Assembly (NCBI RefSeq): GCF_963924675.1
Contig: NC_089219.1
Location: 149,440,288 to 149,504,287, forward strand
Length of the DNA stretch: 64,000 nucleotides
Reading direction: 5' to 3'
From: Phocoena phocoena
Taxonomy: Eukaryota > Chordata > Mammalia > Artiodactyla > Phocoenidae
Shown here: positions 51,606-63,085 of the stretch, piece after piece
Layout: each line of letters begins with the position of its first letter
How positions within the stretch are numbered: position 1 is the first letter of the stretch
Notes under the pieces: generated by a model
Seen by the model: the letters and a program-made list of their open reading frames with translations, nothing else
Told to the model about the DNA's origin: nothing
Databases searched by the model: none
Translations under genes and position numbers: made by a program

Positions 51606-52904
51606 TTAGGGTCGGTGCTCTCATTGTTCCCCCTCCCCAACCCCTACATCTTATTAGCAGCCTCAGACACTCTGAGACATTTCTATTGCCAGTCACCATC
51701 GTAGCCTGACCATATGTCTTGTGACCAGGGCAATTACAGTTGCGTGTTTCAACTGCTACCCACCCCAAAGCCATACCCTCCTCCCCGTTAAAAAAAAAAA
51801 AGAATATAGAATGAGCTAAGCCCTAGAGAGAGAAGCTGACCTCTGCAGGTTATACCCCAGGAATACGTGGCCTGGTCATGTCCTGCAGATGGAGAACAAA
51901 AATGCCAGAAACTTCCACCAGATCTTGGTCACTGTCCCAGCAGGAAGGGGAGCAACAGTTTAGGGAGGACCAAGACCCTGAGGATATCTTTCCACAGCTG
52001 TGGCTGTTGTGGTCTCTCCAGGGAAGATCTCTGACTGGAGAGGTTTTCAGGTTTGCCTTCGCGAGGTTGGTTGTAGGGAACTAAGCTTGAGCACGGAGCA
52101 GGAAGGAATTTCAGATTTTGAGTGTTCACGAGGAATGCATTCGTTGTGAAGGCTGCTGCCCAATCCCTTCCACATCCAGCCTCCCACAGTCTCTCTGGCT
52201 CATTGCAGAGCTGAGATCAGCTAGGTAACAGAAACATCTTCCTCTTGCTGGTCTGTGACACGCCCCTGCCAGGATGGGAGCCATTACCTTTTCCAGATGT
52301 GGAATAATTGCAGGGCTCATCACCCCGGGAGGGGGAGGGTGCTGCTGGGATCCCTCTCCAAGGGACTCCAGGTCCTTTTATTTAACCCTCAGGAGAGTGA
52401 GTAACAATAAAGAAAGTGGGAGATGCGGAGGAGAGGAGCTAAAGTATTTGCCCAAAGACACTGTGAGCTGCTCGTAATTCCAGCTCAAAATTCTTCGGTC
52501 CGCCAAACACTGAAATGTGTCTCTTGTCCCTCCCCCTTCCTTCCTACAGGAAGAATTTTGTACAAAATAACATTGCAATTCCCAGAGCAGCACTCCATTG
52601 CAGCTACCTCTCCGCAGATGTGGGGCCCCCTTCTCCTCCCCCCAACCCATTTTCTCTATCACTGCCTCCTGCCTCCAAGCCTACCTTCCTGAAAGACATT
52701 CTTGACACTGTCGTTAAACAGCAACACCTGCTGGCGTTCTCTGGTGCAAGGATAACAACCCAACTTTCAAAAGAAAGAATACTAAACAAGAAAGGTTGTA
52801 GGAGGTGTCGTCGTGGGTTCGGGGGCTTTCTGTGTTTTGCTTTTTTGCCAGATGATCTTTCCTGCACTTCTCTGTTGATTCTCTTATTCTGTAAATGAAG
52901 AATT
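51606..52904. other. Intron 3, unique sequence
   Basis: An A run lies at 51789-51801. No named repeat or exon was recognised. Confidence 0.3.
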
Positions 52905-53048
52905 TGTTTTTAACATCTTTATTGGAGTGTAATTGCTTTACAATGGTGTGTTAGTTTCTGCTTTATAACAAAGTGAATCAGCTATACATATATCTATATC
53001 CCCATATCCTCTCCCTCTTGCGTCTCCCTCCCACCCTCCCTATCACAG
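52905..53048 (-). mobile_element. L1 3' UTR tail (5'-truncated)
   Basis: The + strand reads acatctttattggagtgtaa, then gtgttagtttctgctttata, then aagtgaatcagctatacata. This is the reverse complement of the cetartiodactyl L1 3' UTR. It ends near ccctccctatcac. It is non-coding and no clear target-site duplication is seen. Confidence 0.88.
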
Positions 53049-54110
53049 GGGCTACCTCCACCCAGCAAAGCCTTTGACAGTGGAAGGGAAAAAAAAGACG
53101 GAAGAGCCAGCTGTTCCCTCCTCCCCCCCACCCCTCCCTCCCACCTCCTTCCAGCAAATGCTGATGTAGGGTGATAAAGATGGGGTTCTCAGAATCTTGC
53201 CTAATAATAACTCCCTCGAAAGTCATTACCTGGGTGGCTTTTCCTTCTCTGTGCTTCTGCCCTGGAGTTTCTCCTGTTTATCCAAGGAGCCTCATAGGGA
53301 GACCCCTGACAGCTTTGCTCACTGCCCCAGTGGTTGTTAAGCCTGGGTAGATGCCTGCTCAGCGGCTCCCACCATCCTGCCCACAGAGGTCTAGCCCACT
53401 TGGAAGCCCCAGCAACCCATTCTTAACCACACTGTCCCTAAGTGCCATGGGATCCTGCTGCCTGGCTCATTTCCTCTTGCTGCCAGCCGGAGCTCAGATA
53501 CAAAGCCTATTATTTTTTTTTTAAGATGATAGGTCAAAAGCAATGGATTTTTATTTTTGCTTTCAGACAGAGGCCAACGAGGAAGAAAATGGCAGCTTCA
53601 GAAAACTGAGTTGTATCTTGTGGTTGCCAGGGGTTTGGGGACTGGTGAGGGCTGGAGGGGTTGAGTTACTGGAATAGGGGTCCAAGGGAGCTTTGCAGAG
53701 GTCAACCCGAAACTGTATTTGTGGGAACAATCAAACTGATGACTCTGATGGTTTTCTATTGTGTCATGGAAAAGGCTTCTAGGGAATTCTTGCCAAGTCT
53801 TTAGAAGAAAAGATATATATAGCTAATGATGAGTGTATTTATGGAGAGATATATGGATATATTCATGCCAGTTAGCTCTGCAGGCAGGAGGAGGTGCCCT
53901 GGAAAAAGAGGAGAACACGAGGGTCTCCCTACAGCTCTTCTGGACCCTGGGAGAAGGACACATGAGCATCATGGGAGGTACTGGGATCTTTGGGCTTAAT
54001 CTCCAGGGACCCACCTCCTAGACCAAGAGAGGCTTCCTAATGGAGGCCAAGCCTCTGAGCCAGAGTTTTCCTTTGAACTATTCAGGCAGGTCCCTGCCAT
54101 CTAGAGGACG
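53049..54110. other. Intron 3, unique sequence
   Basis: A T run lies at 53512-53522. Nothing else was recognised. Confidence 0.3.
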
Positions 54111-54146
54111 TCTTGGAAGGAGAACCTTTGTGTTCTCCTTCCAAGA
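54111..54146. repeat. Perfect 15-bp inverted repeat (hairpin)
   Basis: Bases 54111-54125 (tcttggaaggagaac) and 54132-54146 (gttctccttccaaga) are exact reverse complements separated by a 6-base loop ctttgt. No T or A run follows that would suggest a terminator, and none is expected in an intron. Confidence 0.9.
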
Positions 54147-54490
54147 GAGGGCTCTGTGATCTCTGAGTAACCTAATCTTCAGAGCAGAGTGTGAGAGGCA
54201 AGGAGGCCATATGGGAAAATGCAGCAGTGCAGGGTGGAGTGGGGGGCCGAGGGCTGATGCCCCAAAGAAGGGATGGAATGCTCCGAATTCAATTGCTTTT
54301 CACCTGTGGGAACAAAGCTTAATTGGACTGTCGGCCTTGGAGGGACCGAGACCCTGAGTTTACAGGCATTGGGAGGCTTGTCTGCTTGGCTGGTACCATC
54401 TGCTGGCCCCCTTGGAGCCTGGAGGAACGGCTGAGGCTTACTGCGAAGTTGGGCTAAAGATTCTTTCCAGAATCTCCCTGGAACTACACG
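54147..54490. other. Intron 3, unique sequence
   Basis: I see nothing that can be named between the hairpin and the TG-rich tract. Confidence 0.3.
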
Positions 54491-54750
54491 ATGTATGTGT
54501 GGTATGTGTGTGTGTACGTGTGTGTTTGTGCGTGTACATGTGTTTATGTGTGTGTGGTGTGAATATGTGTTTATGAGTGTGTGTGCATACGTGGTGTGTG
54601 TGGTTCGTGTGTATGTGTGTGTGTGGGCATGCATGCCTGTGTGGGAGGGTGTGTGTGATATGTGTGCATGTATGTGTTTGTGTGTGCATGTGTCTGCCCA
54701 TGTGTGGCGGTGGGAGATGTGGTGTGTGTGTGTGTGTGTGTGTGTGCATG
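54491..54750. repeat. Long degenerate (TG)n / (GTGTAT) microsatellite
   Basis: About 260 bases are dominated by TG steps with interspersed ta, ca and gg interruptions, ending in a pure TG run at about 54722-54746. The alternating purine-pyrimidine content gives Z-DNA potential. Open frames here on both strands (Cys/Val-rich or His/Thr-rich) are artefacts of the repeat. Confidence 0.95.
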
Positions 54751-55420
54751 CACTCTTCCTGACTTCTCTCCATCCAAGGACCTCCCAGAGCGGGTGAGGC
54801 AGCCAGGGCCGTGAGTGAATTGGTTGGGAGGACTAGCTGGGCGGCCCAGTATCTGCTTCTGCATCTCTCATCCCATCTCCGTCATGTCAACAGCTCTCAA
54901 AATTGACTGAAGCATGGCCACTTGCCTCATCCCCAGCCTGTGCCCCCGTCCCCATCTCTGCCCATACCCGCCGCATCGGAGGCCTGGGGGTGTGATGAGT
55001 AAGTCAGGCTAATGACACTGCACCCACCTTGTCTAGCATTGCCCTTGGTATACCTTCCTCGATGTGTTTCTGAAGCAGCGGGTGGGGATGGGAGGCAGGA
55101 TATTATTGCAAAACCCGTTTGGCTGTAGCTGCCACCTGAATTCCTCCTCCACAGCAGACACCCAGTGCCGCCCCTCCCCAGGCAAATTGTGTAGCTTAGT
55201 ACTAGCAAAGAGACTCAAGGTCTAAAGAAGGCATATAGGTTGGCGAGAAGAACATAAGAGTTGTGACACTCTTACACTTCCCTTTCCTCCTCCGTGTCTC
55301 ACCCTACCCAACACCCACCCTCAACGACAGTCAGTCTGCATTCCTAAGGAGCAGGACAGCATGTGAACATCTGGAGAAACCACGAATGAAAGTTTGACTC
55401 AAGTCAGAGACTTTCTAGAA
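54751..55420. other. Intron 3, unique sequence
   Basis: I see nothing that can be named here. Confidence 0.3.
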
Positions 55421-55632
55421 TAGCATTGTCCAAAAGAACTTTCTGTGATAAGGGAAATTTTTATATCTCTGTCGTCCAGTACAGTAGCCACTAGCCTCAA
55501 GTGCCTATTGAGAGATTGAAATGCATTAGTTCACCTGAAAAACTGAATTTCTGGTTTTCCTGAATTTTAATTCATTTCAATTGAAATAGCTCCATGTGGC
55601 TAGTGGCTACTCTACCAGATGGCACAGTTTTA
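55421..55632. mobile_element. Palindromic non-autonomous DNA transposon (hAT-like MER element)
   Basis: The sequence starts tagcattgtccaaaagaact and has inverted copies gtagccactag (55484-55494) and ctagtggctac (55600-55610) around an AT-rich centre. This matches a well-known mammalian DNA-transposon relic carrying 'gtagccactagccacatgtg' motifs. I recognise the class but do not assign a family name. Confidence 0.7.
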
Positions 55633-58499
55633 GAATATGAAGTAGAAACAACTCCAAAGTCTGGGATACCTTTCAAGCCTAAAAGAGAATCCTCCATCTC
55701 TCAGTCCCAATTAAAGAGAGGGCGGTTTTGTAAGATGCCACAGTGCGGGGTATTTACCATCAGCCCAGAGTGAGCCACATTTTTAGCCTAAAGCATGAGA
55801 TACACTTCTTTCTATGATCTATTCCCCAGGCCAAAGAAACGGAGGGATGGAATAAGCAGGACGGGCCCAGCCCTCCCCCGCACCCCGCACCCCTCCTGCC
55901 CCCACCGAGAACCACCCTGGTCCTCCACTGCACCTGGCCCGGCTCCCCGTCCACAGTGTGGGACCCTCGGAGGCCAGGGGGGCTGGGGGTACCATGCAGA
56001 GCGATGCCGCAGCTGCAGACATCTGCTCGCCCTCTATCTCTGCCCCTTCATTTCTTTTCTGTCAGCAGCAGCTCTTGGCCGCTGTTGGTCAGCAGAGTCA
56101 GAGAGGCCCTGCAGACCTGTTTTCCGGCATCCTCAGCTCCCCATCCCCTGCTGAGGAAGGTTAAGAGGGAAAGAGGGGAAAAGGAGACAGGAAGGCAGAG
56201 TGTGGGTGAAATGAAATGATAGTGACATTCAAGAGAGAGACTTCATAGGCCGCCCACTGCCCTCCCTCCGGATTCAGGATGAACCTTGTCTGCTTTATAA
56301 GCCATCGGCAACTTCTCTCCTGTCCGAGTCGTCAAATCCTGGTGCCCCCATCCCCTCCCCCCCTCCCACACATACAAGAACACATGTGGCCGGTCCATCT
56401 GTGACCTTTATTCTTCTGACCTCACCCCTGGAAGGGGAGAAAGCCCCAGAAGAGCCTTCACTCCCCATCGCAGACTGAATAAATTCCACCATCCTCCCTG
56501 CCTTCAACCTTCCCACTTCCTCCGGGTACACAACAGGAAGAGGGGAAAAGCCCTCTTTCTGGGCCAGGAGGTTGGCAGCCCCAGCTGGATCCCACATGTG
56601 GAGAAAGCCCGGTGGGTGGGAAGCCTTCCTTCTTCTGATCTCAGCCTCTGCTGGCTCTCCCAGCCAGAGAGCTGAGCACCCTGTGAAACTGCTTTCATTC
56701 ATCGCCCAGCAGTGGATTCTCCTTGGAGAGAGGCAGCCCAGGGTGGGTGGCAACCCAGGAGTCCAAGACGCAGACCCCCACACAGCTCGGCTCTGCTGGA
56801 AGGCAGCTGTGCGAGCCCCTTCCCTTTCTTGCACCTGAAGAGGACAGCAGAAGAGCCCTCGTTTTGCTGCTACCAGCAGAACAATGGCCGATACCCCTCC
56901 GGTTCTTTCTCTGCAAAATAAGGAGATTGCATGGGAAGGCCTTTCTTGAGCTAACCTTCCCTGAATGTCATTTCCCAAAAACTCCACTCCCGTGGGCCAA
57001 GCAAGGGGCTTTTAATAGCTATGGAAGTACAGGAACATTCTCTTCCAGCTCTTTTGGTGGCTCTGATTTCTCAAGGAAGAGAGATGAGCCAGCTCTTCCT
57101 TTGACTTTGAGTCACTCACTGCCTCTCCAGTTCTGTGCTTTGGAGCTGAGCTGAGCGCTGAGCTAGACTGAACAGGCCTTGGTTGGGGGGAGAGAGGACA
57201 GATATTAGTAAATTCACTTTTGTTTGTGTAGCAGCTAGAGCAGGGAGGAGACGGAGTGAGGTAATAGAACTTCCTAACTCAGTGCATTCTCCGGGGAGTG
57301 TAGCATTTCCTTTCCTAGCTAAGTTTCCAAATAAGAAAGTTCAAGTTTGCATCTTGAAAGTTGTTTTTCAGGACATGATTTCAAAGTACACATTCTCTTC
57401 CTATCTATTGATACACCACCCCCTCCCATGCCCAGACCCTGTCCCTTCCTGCCCGGGTCCATGGGGGCTGGTCTGCAGATGGGGGTAGGGGGTGCTTCTA
57501 GGAGAAGGGGGTCTGGCCAGAGAGCAGGGGTGAAATTCCCCTCCCAGCCTCTCACTGACATCTGACCTCTGCACCTTTCTTGCTAGTGACCCCTAAATTA
57601 CTGAGCTGTCTAACCCTCCCCAGAGAGGAGGGAGGCAAACAGGGCTGATGGGAGGTAGAGCAGAGAAAGTATGAGGGGGAGGTCAGGGGTCGTTTCACAG
57701 TATGTTTTGGCAAAGGAGGCCTGTGGAGCAACCAGTGGGATCGGACTTTCATCCTTCCAGAGCTTCCCTCTCCAGGAAAACAAAAGCTGTCACTTGAGTG
57801 GTGGTTTGGAGGCACTGTGCTCTGGGGAGCAGGGCCCAGCTACCTGGGGTAAGGATTAGATAACAGTCACGGCCTTCCCCGAGCCCCTCCTGCCCCCACT
57901 CTCCTCAGCCTGGGGAGGTGACGAAAGTGCTTGGGAAGGCCACAGCCTCTCTGTGAAGGGGCTGCTCAGGCTGAGAAAGGCTCAGTCAGGCGGGTCGGTG
58001 GGGGAACCTCAGTGCTCCAGCCAGGACGCTGCTTCTGCGATGCTCCCGGTAACTTTCAACATTGCCGTGTCACTCCAGACCACCACCCTGCAAATCTGTC
58101 TCCTGTGCGGACAAAATAAGGTCTGAAAGGAAGGAAGAGGTGGCAGGCTCAGGGCCTGGAGGCTAGAGTTTTCCTGCCGAGTGAGTGCTGGGGGGACTTG
58201 GAAGGCTGGGGGCTTGGGAGGCCAGAGGAGTCAGCCCCTAGCAGCCCTCCTCAAACCTGGACAGAAGGGAGACACCAAAAACTTGACCTGACCATGGCCA
58301 TAGCCATTACGATTCTTTCCCCCAGCTTAAATGTCTTCTACCCCTAACTCCCCTTGGCTGCTTCAAAATTCAGGGCAGTGGCAGCAAATACTCCTGAGGG
58401 GCAAGAACTCCCTACCACGAGCTGGTCTTAACTGGAGCCAAGTCTCCAAAGACTGGGCCATGGTGTCGCGTGGCCTGTGTCCTCATTGCTTTGTCCACC
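55633..58499. other. Intron 3, unique sequence
   Basis: No nameable repeat or exon was recognised. A 230-codon - strand open frame (56295-56987) has no recognisable domain. G-rich tracts occur near 57475-57520. Confidence 0.35.
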
Positions 58500-58665
58500 G
58501 CTGGCTAACTGTGTGACTTTGGGCAAGGTCCCCAACCACCGTGACTCTCGCCTCCTCCTCTGTGACATGGGGATATTACTAGCGCCTCTTCACATGCACA
58601 TGGATGCCCCGAGAAAGTAGATGCAGAGTGCACAGCACAGCACTGGACGCATAGGAAGGACTGGG
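58500..58665 (+). mobile_element. MIR SINE
   Basis: The order 'ctggctaactgtgtgacttt', gggcaaggtccccaaccacc and then ctctgtgacatggggatatt is sense MIR. Confidence 0.8.
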
Positions 58666-60285
58666 TCAGTGTCGGCTCTTCTGGTTCTGTCTTGTCTCCT
58701 AGCTGTCTTCTTTGTGGGTAGCTCTTTGACACATACATGGTGACCGTCCACTCCCAGGCAGCCACGGCCACTGCCGTAGCCAAGGCATGGATCGAGCAAT
58801 GACCCCTCTTCCCCAGGTGCAGAGGTGCCCACTCAGACCCCTTAACCAAGCCCCTCTCCCCCTCCATGAAGCAGAGGCGTTTCCTCTGCTGACAGCCTGA
58901 AGACAGGTCATTTTTCTTCTCTTCCCATATAATGGTCTTTACTCCCCTACCCACCACCCCTTTTCAAACCTTAATGACTTTAACATACACACAGTTCTAA
59001 AAAAAAAAAAAAAAAATACAAGCCCCCCGTGAGCTGCCCCGGACCCGTTGTAGTGGAGGAGAAATAACCCGAGCACATGTTCACAAGTCACTGCTTGCGT
59101 TGACAGGGGTCCTCGTGCTAATTTCCTCCTGTGTTTGAAGCCTGAGCGTGGGGGTGGGACGGCAGGCAGCAAGAGGGAAGAGATGGAGGGCTTGGGCATT
59201 TGGTTGTTCCCTTTGATCTTCCTAGAAATGCTGTAGCATTTAGGGAAATATTTCATCCTGAGAGATCTTGAAGAATAAGAAAGATGGGTTGGGCGGGTGT
59301 CGGGGGCTGTGATGGAAGGAGATTGCTACCAGATGACCTTTTCTCTCCTTGAGATTCTGAATCTCTGCTATCTTGTTTCTCTGGGCCAGGGAGGGAGGGG
59401 ACAAGCCTCTAAGGAGAGACTCTAGCTCAGAGTAGTTACGGATTTGCTGAAGCCTCCTACCCCGACCAACATGCATGGTTTCTGCCTCCAGTTTCTCTGT
59501 GGTTTGCCTGGCCTCTCCGTGGACCAGCAGAGCCCAGGGCCCTCATCTTCCCAATGCAGGCAGCATCCAGGGTGAGCCTCTACCGCTGCCATCCTCAGGG
59601 CTGTCCCCTGACCTCCAGCACTGACATCTTGTCTGTGAATGGTACCCAGGGTATGGTCTGCCGGAGATGGAAGGCAGGTACCGCCTGCCTCTTGGTCGTG
59701 TCCTCAGCCCCGCACCTACCCACACAGGGCCAGACTCCTGTACCAGGGACAGGAGTTGACCGGCAGAAGGGAGGATCCCACAGAAGGGAGAGAAGAGACA
59801 GGGCTAGGAGCTCCACTGCACCCTGTGGCATGGAAATGGAGCTGGCTGGAATCCAGGTTTTCCTCTAAATCAGAAGCAAATGCACCAACTCTGCAACCTT
59901 ACCCCTTGACCGAAGACGGGAAAGTGCCTGTCTGACCTCACGTTATTGGTGCTATTATCATCATTATTGGTAATATCACCATCATCATCCTGTAATTTAC
60001 CAATTTCAATGGCAGGGAGGCTTAGGCCTCCTCTGGGCTTTTATGTTAAGAGAAAATGAGTTGTGGCAGCCTCCCAGCCTCTCTCCTCCCTCCTTACCAC
60101 CCACAGGGCCTCTCTCCTGTCCTGTCACCTGAGACTCTCCCTGGCCCCAGTCCAGTGCACCTTCATCTTTGTGGGGACACTGCATGTGGCAGGGTTAGCT
60201 GCCAGGGCAAGGGGGAGATAGATCCCTGGGCTGTGGGGTGGCATATGTCTCTCTCCTTCCAAACAAGAAGATTCAATCCAGGCCC
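58666..60285. other. Intron 3, unique sequence
   Basis: An A homopolymer lies at about 59000-59016. A short att/atc-rich patch lies at 59941-59990. No exon was recognised. Confidence 0.35.
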
Positions 60286-60495
60286 TAAACCAGTGATTCT
60301 CAGACTTGAACATGCATCAGTATGACCTGGAGAGCTGATAGGTGTACAGATCGCTAAGCCCCATCCCTAGAGTTTCAGATTTCATGGATAGGAGATGGGG
60401 CCTGAGAATGTGGATTTCCCAGATGCTGCTTTTGCCAAGTTCCCAGATGAAGCTGATGCCCTCATGGGGACCACACTTTGCAAACCACGGCCTTA
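60286..60495 (-). mobile_element. MER5A-type hAT DNA transposon
   Basis: On the + strand it starts ccagtgattctcagacttga and ends gggaccacactttgcaaacc. These are the two reversed ends of MER5A, with the cctgagaatgtggatttccc middle present. Confidence 0.88.
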
Positions 60496-61324
60496 AATCA
60501 TCCTCAATTGTGTATATTTAAGGGGTGAGTCACTTGAACTCTTTTCTCTTCCCATCCTCATGGAGACAGGTGTTTACATTGTGCTTCATCCAGTACCCTC
60601 AAATTGGGTTCCCAGCCAGGGGGCCAAGGGCCCAGGCGCAGTGTGAGGTAAGGGAGCACTGCTAGCTCTCACACATAAGGACCCCCTACAGAAAAGGCAG
60701 AGGCAGGCAACACCCCCGTCCCCACCCACTGAAGATTTATTCCTTCATTTGGCATTTCGGGCCTTCCTCCGAGGGAGGCCGGGGCCAGCCTGACTCACTG
60801 TGTAAAACTTTGTTGGAAACGCTGGGCCTCAGCCAAGCTGTCCTCCCTCATTCTTTCCCACCTGTTCCTCTAGCTGAGCTTCAGGCTCAGCAGAGAGGGA
60901 CTGGGTCCCTGTGCACACTGTCCACACACCCATGAGAAACAGGCACCCGGGGTGCCCACTGTCTGCACACATCCTCGAAGCAAGGCTCCCGCAATTCTGT
61001 GCCATAGCTTTCCCCTCCCCTCCACTACAGAGCTCAGGGATTCTCCAGAATCTGTGTCCTGGGAGCGGGGCTGTTTCTCTTTCACCCCTTTAGGACCACT
61101 TCTCTGTAGGAAAAGGAGGAAAGAGGGTGGGAGTTGACACTGGGTGGGCTTCCCCTGCCGGGCAGAGACCAGGCTGGATTCATTTCACATGGTCTCCCAT
61201 CAGCAGGAGGGTCTGCTCCCTGATATTTGCTCTGGTCCTCAGGATAAGGCCCCAAACTTGTTTTGCAACAGCAGGTTTGAAATCTCAGGGCACGCAGTAT
61301 ACCTGGATCGTAAGAGGTGGGCAA
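60496..61324. other. Intron 3, unique sequence
   Basis: I see nothing that can be named here. Confidence 0.3.
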
Positions 61325-61508
61325 AGTCTAACCCAGTTGTTCTCAGACTCGAGCAGGCATCAGAATCCCCACTGCTGCATCCCACCCCCAGGATCTCTGA
61401 TTCAGAATCTCTGGGCCGGGGTGGGTCCTGAGAATCTACATTTCTAACAAGTTCCAGGTGGGGCTGATGCCACTGGTGTGGGGACCGCACTTTGAGTACC
61501 ACTGGTCC
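61325..61508 (-). mobile_element. MER5A-type hAT DNA transposon
   Basis: A second copy in the same orientation as that at 60286: cagttgttctcagactcgag, then tctgattcagaatctctggg, then ggggaccgcactttgagtac. Confidence 0.9.
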
Positions 61509-61659
61509 AGTTCTGCAGCCCACCAATTAGGCTTTTGCTGATTGCAATTCCATGTTTCACTTCATCATAACTTTATTTCTACCACTCCATTAGATTATCT
61601 ACTCTTTCTAAGTTCTTCTGTCACTAAGGAAAAATGTGACCAGCTTGCTAATTCCATGC

Positions 61660-61930
61660 TGTTTCTTCATTCATTCAAAAGATAGTAATCATTATAGCAA
61701 ACTCTTACACAGTGCTTGCTAAGTGCCATTGTCTCAGAGCTTTGCATATTTTAACTCTTTTGGTCCTCATAATGGTCCTATGAGGTATCTGTAATTATTA
61801 GCCCCATTTTACAAATGAGTAACTGAGGCACAGAGAAGTTAAAGTTATGAGTTGCACTACGTTTCATCAGAGACAGAGCAGGGATTCAAACCAGGCAGTA
61901 TGTGTCTGGAATCTGTACTCCTAACCAATC
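61660..61930 (-). mobile_element. MIR SINE
   Basis: The reversed MIR order is clear: cttacacagtgcttgctaag, ttttggtcctcataatggtc, cccattttacaaatgagtaa and agcagggattcaaaccaggc. Confidence 0.9.
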
Positions 61931-61954
61931 TTCAACTCCTGACTATCTGTCTGT

Positions 61955-62455
61955 TATAAGGTAAGCACCATGATGAATTCTGAATGGGTTAGGTAGGGAG
62001 AATACAAAGATGAATGCCACATTTTGTCTTGTATCACCAGATGGAAGGCATGGCATAGAATAGTATTTACCAAGACAGAAATGTGTACCAAGTGCTGAGT
62101 ACCTGAAGCAGAGAGAATGAATGGCTTGGCCTGAGAAAGGCATCAAAGAAGAGTGGGCATTCGAGCTCAGCCTACAAATATAAGAAGGAGTTTTGAGCTG
62201 GAGAAAAGGCTAAAGGCCACTCCCTAGCAGCAACCAGAACAATCCAGGGACTATGAGTGGCTCGGTGCTCTAGGGGCTCAAGGAAGAAGGGGGAGGAAGG
62301 AGAGGGCGAGCCACTACAGAAGCAGGCCGAGGCCAGGTGGTGCGCCATCTTGAATGGCACGCTCAGAGGCGGGACTCTGGTAATGAAGGGGGAACCATAT
62401 AAGGTCTTTGCACAAGTCAGGGACATAATCAGATGTAATATTGTGAAAGGTAACT
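61955..62455 (-). mobile_element. L2 LINE fragment
   Basis: The + strand runs from agggagaatacaaagatgaa through acctgaagcagagagaatga and tataaggtctttgcacaagt. It ends around agggacataatcagatgtaa. This is the order of reversed L2. Confidence 0.65.
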
Positions 62456-62959
62456 CCAGGTTTCAGCCTTGGAATCCACCATGGGCTACATTCCACACAC
62501 AGAAAGAGCTAACCTCCCCCTGCTTCCTCGGTCACTTACATTTCCCTGAACAAAATCACTTGCCCTAACACTTTCTATCTAACTGGACAACAGCCTTTGT
62601 CTATTTAGTGCTTTGGGGGTTTTTCTAGTTGATCTTTCCCTTTCTTCTCAAGGCTTTTCCAACTGGTTTCAACCTAATTCTGACCTTGTCACCAATCATC
62701 GGTGGGTGTTATTCTCCATGACCCCAAGTCATGCCCTTGTATAGCCTCAAAGCCTATGCTTAGGTTGACCGAGGCTTCTGCTCGGGCAGGTAAGGGTACC
62801 CTTGGATACATACATAATTCAAGGACTATAGGTGTCACAGCCCTTCCTCCTACTCACACCCATGGAAATAGATGGGCCCCAGAGTTAACAGCAAGCCATT
62901 TGGACTCCCTCTGAAGTGCTCACCTCCACTGCATTTAAAAGGCTTTGTGAGGTCTATCT
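62456..62959. other. Intron 3, unique sequence
   Basis: I see nothing that can be named here. Confidence 0.3.
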
Positions 62960-63085
62960 AAACTGCCTCTTATCATCTGATTGGAAATGCTGATGGGAAC
63001 TAATACCAGAGGCAACATCCTTCGACCTCTATTTTCTCACCTGTGAAATGGCAATAATTCCTTACCCATTTATTCAACAGAGTTG
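62960..63085 (+). mobile_element. MIR SINE fragment
   Basis: The sequences 'ctattttctcacctgtgaaa' and the following tggcaataattccttaccca block are the sense MIR core. Confidence 0.65.

Noticed and set aside
54438..54864. Histidine/threonine-rich and cysteine/valine-rich open frames
   Set aside because: They are direct translations of the TG/CA microsatellite.
56295..56987. 230-codon - strand open frame in intron 3
   Set aside because: Low-information composition and no recognisable protein. No promoter or poly(A) signal was seen.
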